Origin: an uncultured Clostridia bacterium
GTDB taxonomy: Bacteria > Bacillota > Clostridia > TANB77 > CAG-508
Reading direction: 5' to 3'
NCBI GenBank assembly: GCA_944387445.1
Contig: CALXEX010000009.1
Location: 1-57,971, forward strand
DNA: 57,971 nucleotides
Below are positions 54,271 to 57,971 of the stretch, one piece after another (the stretch's first letter is position 1; every line of letters starts with the position of its first letter). The notes under the pieces were generated by a model. It worked only from the letters and a program-made list of their open reading frames with translations. It was not told the origin of the DNA and did no database searches. A program made the position numbers and the translations under genes.

Positions 54271-54834
54271 ATGAAATTTTATATCATAAGACATGGACAA
54301 ACCAATTGGAATAAAGAAGGGAGAATTCAAGGAAAGACAGATATTGAATTAAATGAAGAGGGAATAAAACAAGCGCAAGAAGCAAAAAGAATTCTAAAAG
54401 ATTATCCTATAGATATGATTGTATCTTCTACATTAAAGAGAGCTAGAAAAACGGCGGAAATTATTAATGAAACCAAACAAGTACCTATTATATTTGATAA
54501 TGGGATTGAAGAAAGAGGATTTGGTGATTTTGAAGGAAAAGTTAGAAAAGAAATTCATGATGAAATATTAGATTTAGAAATATTAGATAATTATAATTTA
54601 AATAAAGAATATAAAGGGGTAGAAACGATACGAAATTTATGTGATCGAGTATGGGGGGGACTAGATGAGTTAAAAAGAGAGTATAAGGATAAAAACATTT
54701 TACTTGTTACACATGGAGGCGTAATAAGAGCGATTAATGGATATTTTAATGGAACAAATGAAGATGGAATATTAAAAGACTTATATTTGCAAAACTGTGA
54801 AATCAAAACATTTGAGATAAAGGAGGAAAAATAA
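54271..54834 (+). CDS. Histidine phosphatase (phosphoglycerate mutase-like)
   Basis: A 187-residue protein from the ATG at 54271 (AAAAGGAG upstream; an ATG at 54241 lies before that RBS). RHGQTNWNKEGRIQG places the phospho-accepting His8, and VTHGGVIRAI near residue 150 carries the second His. It belongs to the broad cofactor-dependent mutase/phosphatase group; a phosphatase role is more likely because the essential mutase is usually longer. It overlaps the next start codon by one base. Confidence 0.9.
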   Translation: MKFYIIRHGQTNWNKEGRIQGKTDIELNEEGIKQAQEAKRILKDYPIDMIVSSTLKRARKTAEIINETKQVPIIFDNGIEERGFGDFEGKVRKEIHDEILDLEILDNYNLNKEYKGVETIRNLCDRVWGGLDELKREYKDKNILLVTHGGVIRAINGYFNGTNEDGILKDLYLQNCEIKTFEIKEEK

Positions 54835-55676
54835 TGCAAGAATTTAATTATCATTCACACACTTATAGATGTGGACATGCAGATTTAGATTTTACAGATG
54901 AAGAATATGTAGAAGCATATATCAAGATGGGATTTAAAAGGATGGCTTTTACAGATCATTGTCCAGAAAAAAATGAAATAGATAAAAGAAATCAAATGAG
55001 AATGAAATATAGTCAAAGAAAAGAATATTTAGAAAGTATCCAAGCATTAAAAGAAAAATATGCAGGACAAATTGAAATTCAAAGTGGATACGAAGTGGAA
55101 TATTTACCAGGAGAAGAAGAAAACTTAAAAGAATTAAAAGCTGAAACAGATAAATTGGTTTTAGGACAGCATTTTGTTTATGATGATTATAAAAATCTAA
55201 AAATACATGGAAGAGATGAGTTTTCAGATAAAGAATTATTAAGATATGCAGAATATATAGAACAAGCTATGAAATACAATATACCAGATATTATTGCACA
55301 TCCAGATATTTATATGTTCAAAAGAAAAGAATTTGGAGAAATTGAAGCAAAAGTTGCCCATCATATTTGTCAATCTGCCGAAAAATATGGCATACCATTA
55401 GAAATTAATTTAAACAATATATTTGCAAATACCTATTATGAAAATGAAAAATTAAATCATAAGCCAATAGAAGAACAAAGAAAAAACTTAGGAAAAGTAA
55501 TATATCCATGTAAAGAATTTTGGAAGATTGCATCAGAATATGATATTCATGTAGTATATGGTATAGATGCGCATCATAGAGGACAAATTGAGTTATTTAA
55601 TGAATTTGTGGAACTAGCGAATGAAATTATAGGAAAAGATGTAATAGAAAAATTGAATTTTGTGGATCTAAAATAA
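54834..55676 (+). CDS. PHP-domain phosphatase (histidinol-phosphatase-like)
   Basis: A 280-residue PHP protein. Metal ligands are visible in NYHSHTYRCGHAD, FTDHCPE, SGYEVEY, GQHFVYDD, IIAHPDIYMF and GIDAHHRGQ. Family members include histidinol-phosphate phosphatase HisK; no other his genes lie nearby, so the substrate may differ. Start codon overlaps the stop of the upstream phosphatase gene, so the two are translationally coupled. Confidence 0.85.
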   Translation: MQEFNYHSHTYRCGHADLDFTDEEYVEAYIKMGFKRMAFTDHCPEKNEIDKRNQMRMKYSQRKEYLESIQALKEKYAGQIEIQSGYEVEYLPGEEENLKELKAETDKLVLGQHFVYDDYKNLKIHGRDEFSDKELLRYAEYIEQAMKYNIPDIIAHPDIYMFKRKEFGEIEAKVAHHICQSAEKYGIPLEINLNNIFANTYYENEKLNHKPIEEQRKNLGKVIYPCKEFWKIASEYDIHVVYGIDAHHRGQIELFNEFVELANEIIGKDVIEKLNFVDLK

Positions 55677-55688
55677 ATGTCATAATAA

Positions 55689-55975
55689 GGAATTGTATAT
55701 GCTGAAAAAAACCCTGTATATAATGGAGAAGATTATATTTCAGTATGTGTCAAAGACTTTGATGAAAGTGAGTTTTCACAATATTCTAATTTGGATCCAG
55801 ATCCAGCTTTTTATAGATATGTAAGACACAAAATAGGGATTGCATTAGACTTAGAAGAAGATATATTAAGAACAGGAGAATATAAGCATTTTATACAATT
55901 CCTATTACAGATACAGAAGGAGAAGTATTAGAACCAACCAAATCTATGCAAAAAGATAAAGATTGGGACAGATAA
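55689..55975 (+). pseudogene. Remnant of a protein gene with frameshift
   Basis: An open frame without start codon or RBS runs from 55689, encoding a soluble segment (YAEKNPVYNGEDYISVCVKD and on to DLEEDILRTGEYKHF). It shifts near 55891-55897 in a short T-run. One extra T would continue it as YTIPITDTEGEVLEP to the stop at 55973. The 5' part is missing. No family recognised. The remnant fills the gap between the PHP and VanZ genes. Confidence 0.6.
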
Positions 55976-56109
55976 GTAAATAAACAGATAAATATTGACA
56001 ATATTATTTTTTGAATGATAATATATTTGAAAATAAACAAAAGTAACAAAGGACTAAAATAGGATTTACCAGATAAAATATAAAAAATAAAACGAAAGGG
56101 AGATGTTTT

Positions 56110-56799
56110 ATGATAAAAAAGGTAATTAATGGAATTATTATCGTTCTAAGTATTATATTAATTGGATTTGTTATAATTTTTAGTATAATTCCTAATATTG
56201 TTTTAAATGTTAAAGTAACAATAGGAGGGTTTGTAATACCAATTTTTATAATAATAATTACAATGATAGTAGAAATAAAGAAATCAGAAGATGTACCAGA
56301 GAAAAGTAGAATAAGAAATTTTTGGTTAAAAACTTTGTTTATTATATATTGTTTATTGTTGATTACTATTTTATTTTTGAACAATGAGTATAGAATGGGT
56401 GGATTCCAAAATATAAACACATTTTCAAAAGCGCATTTTGAAACAAGCAATGTAATTCCTTTTGCAACTATAATAGAATATATTATAGGTGTAATTTCAA
56501 ATGATATTAATACAGGTATAGTAATAATTAACTTTGCTACTAATTTACTTTTGTTTGCTCCAATGGGATTTTTCATACCGATACTATTTCAAAGTAAAAT
56601 AAAAGATATAAAACAGTTTGTGATTATGATGATTATAATTACATTAATTGTCGAAATACTACAATTTATAACTTATAGAGGCTCAACAGATATTGATGAT
56701 ATTATATTAAATATAATAGGAGCAGTTATTGTGTATATGATAATGAAAACGAAATTCGCAAAGGAATTATTAAAAAAGGTTATTGATATATCAGAATAA
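56110..56799 (+). CDS. VanZ-like family membrane protein
   Basis: A 229-residue protein with about six membrane helices. The conserved VanZ block is NVIPFATIIEYI (about 115-127) and NLLLFAPMGFFIPILF (about 142-157), followed by EILQFITYRGSTDIDDIILNIIGAVIVY. VanZ-like proteins are linked to low-level teicoplanin resistance and envelope functions; no vancomycin-resistance genes lie here. RBS AAAGGGAG. Confidence 0.9.
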   Translation: MIKKVINGIIIVLSIILIGFVIIFSIIPNIVLNVKVTIGGFVIPIFIIIITMIVEIKKSEDVPEKSRIRNFWLKTLFIIYCLLLITILFLNNEYRMGGFQNINTFSKAHFETSNVIPFATIIEYIIGVISNDINTGIVIINFATNLLLFAPMGFFIPILFQSKIKDIKQFVIMMIIITLIVEILQFITYRGSTDIDDIILNIIGAVIVYMIMKTKFAKELLKKVIDISE

Positions 56800-56816
56800 A
56801 AAATTACAATTTTTTA

Positions 56817-56850
56817 ATTACTTTATACGAAAGTATAGAGTAATTTTTCT
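56817..56850 (+). terminator. Terminator of the VanZ-like gene
   Basis: ATTACTTTATAC/GTATAGAGTAAT with a GAAA tetraloop, then TTTTT. Confidence 0.85.
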
Positions 56851-56926
56851 TTTTGTGATATTATAGTGGAAATAGAAATTTTTTGTTTAGATTAAATTAT
56901 AAAGGGAAAGGTAAAAGGTAATGTTT

Positions 56927-57577
56927 ATGAAAAAGTTTTTAAAAGTAATTGGGATTATTTTAGGAATAATAGTTGTTTTAGGAGTTGTATTTTTTACAGT
57001 AGATTATAATAGAGTACAGAAACAAGAAAAGCCTATTTTCTGTATAAAAAATCCAGCAGGCATTATTTCAGATGGTGGAACAATAGAGTATTTTGGAATA
57101 GGATACAAAGTAATTGATTTCCACACATTAGCAGGATATGATGACATAAAGATAGGTAGCTGGTTTATGGATTACAATGACTTTGAAGATGAAATGAAAG
57201 AATATGAAAAAGAATTTGAAGAAGAATTAAATAAAAACAAGGAATATGCAATTAATTTGTTTGAACTAGAGGAAATATCAAGTATAACAATAGATACTTT
57301 AGCTCAATATGATAATGAAAAAGAGTTCAAAGATGAAGAAACAATAGAAGAAATTTATGAGGTCTTTGCAGATAAAAAAACTAGTATAGAAAGTGTAAAT
57401 GATATTCCAGTTAATCCTGACATATTATATTTTGTTAAATTAAAAAATAATTCTGGAAATTATAAATCAGCTTATATTTATAAAAAAGACAATCAATATT
57501 ATATTGAGCAACCTTATAATGGTATTTATCAAGTAACTGAAGATGAATATACTAAGATAGAAAAAATTATTAAGTAA
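56927..57577 (+). CDS. Membrane-anchored protein, unknown
   Basis: A 216-residue protein. I use the ATG at 56927 because AAAAGG is 8 bases upstream; the ATG at 56921 is only 2 bases away from it. One hydrophobic helix (about 6-26) anchors an outward domain that begins with a Cys (FCIKNPAGIISDGGTIEYFGIGYKVIDF) and contains a highly acidic helix (FEDEMKEYEKEFEEEL). Family not recognised. Confidence 0.65.
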   Translation: MKKFLKVIGIILGIIVVLGVVFFTVDYNRVQKQEKPIFCIKNPAGIISDGGTIEYFGIGYKVIDFHTLAGYDDIKIGSWFMDYNDFEDEMKEYEKEFEEELNKNKEYAINLFELEEISSITIDTLAQYDNEKEFKDEETIEEIYEVFADKKTSIESVNDIPVNPDILYFVKLKNNSGNYKSAYIYKKDNQYYIEQPYNGIYQVTEDEYTKIEKIIK

Positions 57578-57599
57578 CATATAAATTACAATTTCTAAA

Positions 57600-57633
57600 A
57601 TTATTTTATATGAAGATATAGAGTAATTTTTTA
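57600..57633 (+). terminator. Terminator, near-copy of the one at 56817
   Basis: ATTATTTTATAT with ATATAGAGTAAT, then a T-run. Shares AGTAATTTTT and the ATATAGAG strand with 56817-56850, and the preceding AAATTACAAT is shared too. Confidence 0.7.
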
Positions 57634-57683
57634 AATTATGATATAATGCTACAAAATAGTAATTTATGGAGGTGTATGCTATT

Positions 57684-57893
57684 ATGAAAAAAATAAAGTT
57701 TATAATTTTAGAAATCTTATTTTTAGTTGTGATGTTATTATGTGCAACAACAACAATGAAAATTTTAGATATACTATTTAAATTAAGTTATGAAAATACT
57801 TGGCTTGTAGGATTTAAAGTAGGATTTGTTGCTTGGTTAATTTTATCATTTGTCTTGTTCATTGCTAAAATAAAAAAGAAAAGTTCAAAGTAA
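57684..57893 (+). CDS. Two-helix small membrane protein
   Basis: A 69-residue protein from the ATG at 57684, which has GGAGGTG 9 bases upstream; the in-frame ATG at 57666 lies before that RBS. Two hydrophobic helices (about 4-27 and 37-60) and a Lys-rich end (KIKKKSSK). Function unknown. Confidence 0.65.
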   Translation: MKKIKFIILEILFLVVMLLCATTTMKILDILFKLSYENTWLVGFKVGFVAWLILSFVLFIAKIKKKSSK

Positions 57894-57913
57894 TACAAAT
57901 TACAGGTATACTG

Positions 57914-57950
57914 TTAGATGTAAATAAAAGAGTTTACATCTAATTTTTTT
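57914..57950 (+). terminator. Terminator at the window end
   Basis: TTAGATGTAAA/TTTACATCTAA, 8-base loop, then seven T residues. Confidence 0.9.
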
Positions 57951-57971
57951 GGTTGTAAAATTATTTACATT

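Noticed and set aside
56110..56799. Vancomycin resistance cluster
   Set aside because: Only a VanZ-like protein is present; vanA/H/X/R/S-type genes are absent, and VanZ-like proteins are common in Bacillota.

Overview
The window looks like chromosomal DNA of an AT-rich, anaerobic, Gram-positive Bacillota, most likely an uncultured Clostridia lineage. The evidence is strong AGGAGG-type ribosome binding sites, A/T-biased codons, an oxygen-sensitive NrdD/NrdG ribonucleotide reductase, the IreB-RuvX-DUF1292 cluster, MurT/GatD, mini-RNase III, RbgA, a VanZ-like protein and the rimP-nusA-rnpM-ylxQ-infB-rbfA-nrnA-truB translation cluster. The standard genetic code is used. No phage, CRISPR array, rRNA or transposase gene is visible.

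Layout. 1-6.5 kb: groES-groEL, a convergent serpin without a signal peptide, two membrane proteins and a membrane-anchored coiled-coil protein. 6.7-7.4 kb: a tRNA Val-Asp-Phe operon with a consensus promoter, and a 38-residue Cys-rich peptide gene. 7.4-10.1 kb: acyl-CoA synthetase and an anchored exported protein, both minus strand. 10.2-15.7 kb: a G5-SH3-glucosaminidase, then a three-gene operon with a pilin-like small membrane protein, a CpaE/TadZ-like protein carrying two AT-hooks and seven LPGF repeats, and a membrane GAF protein with a dead GGDEF domain. 15.8-20.2 kb: ireB, ruvX, DUF1292, small genes, rbgA, mrnC. 20.3-32.4 kb: rpsO-pnp, an MscS channel and the rimP-to-truB cluster, in which ylxQ carries a one-base frameshift. 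32.7-40.8 kb: an unknown gene behind an RBS-masking hairpin, a class A PBP, cysS, a foreign-looking gene, galE and a Crp/Fnr regulator. 41-43.8 kb: nrdD-nrdG, divergent from that regulator. 44-57.9 kb: a second foreign-looking gene, gatD-murT, a HAD nucleotidase, DUF4116, YfcE, a Mg P-type ATPase, AIM24, a ZIP transporter, a TGS1-like methyltransferase, a histidine phosphatase, a PHP phosphatase, a pseudogene, VanZ and two small membrane genes.

Two things stand out. First, the 11.6-15.7 kb operon combines modules that I do not recognise together in any described system: a DNA-binding, MinD-like scaffold, a pilin-like membrane protein and a degenerate cyclic-di-GMP-type sensor. Second, the larger intergenic gaps are filled with long, near-perfect palindromes. 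Three of these (32.4, 38.5 and 39.9 kb) are nested hairpins whose arms differ between copies while the short unpaired connectors are conserved. Three others (20.8, 39.9 and 48.8 kb) share a GGGACGTG...GGGACAGACC arm. One regulatory circuit can be read directly: two GTTGC-N4-GCAAC palindromes lie between the Crp/Fnr gene and nrdD, one of them about 41 bp upstream of the likely nrdD transcription start.
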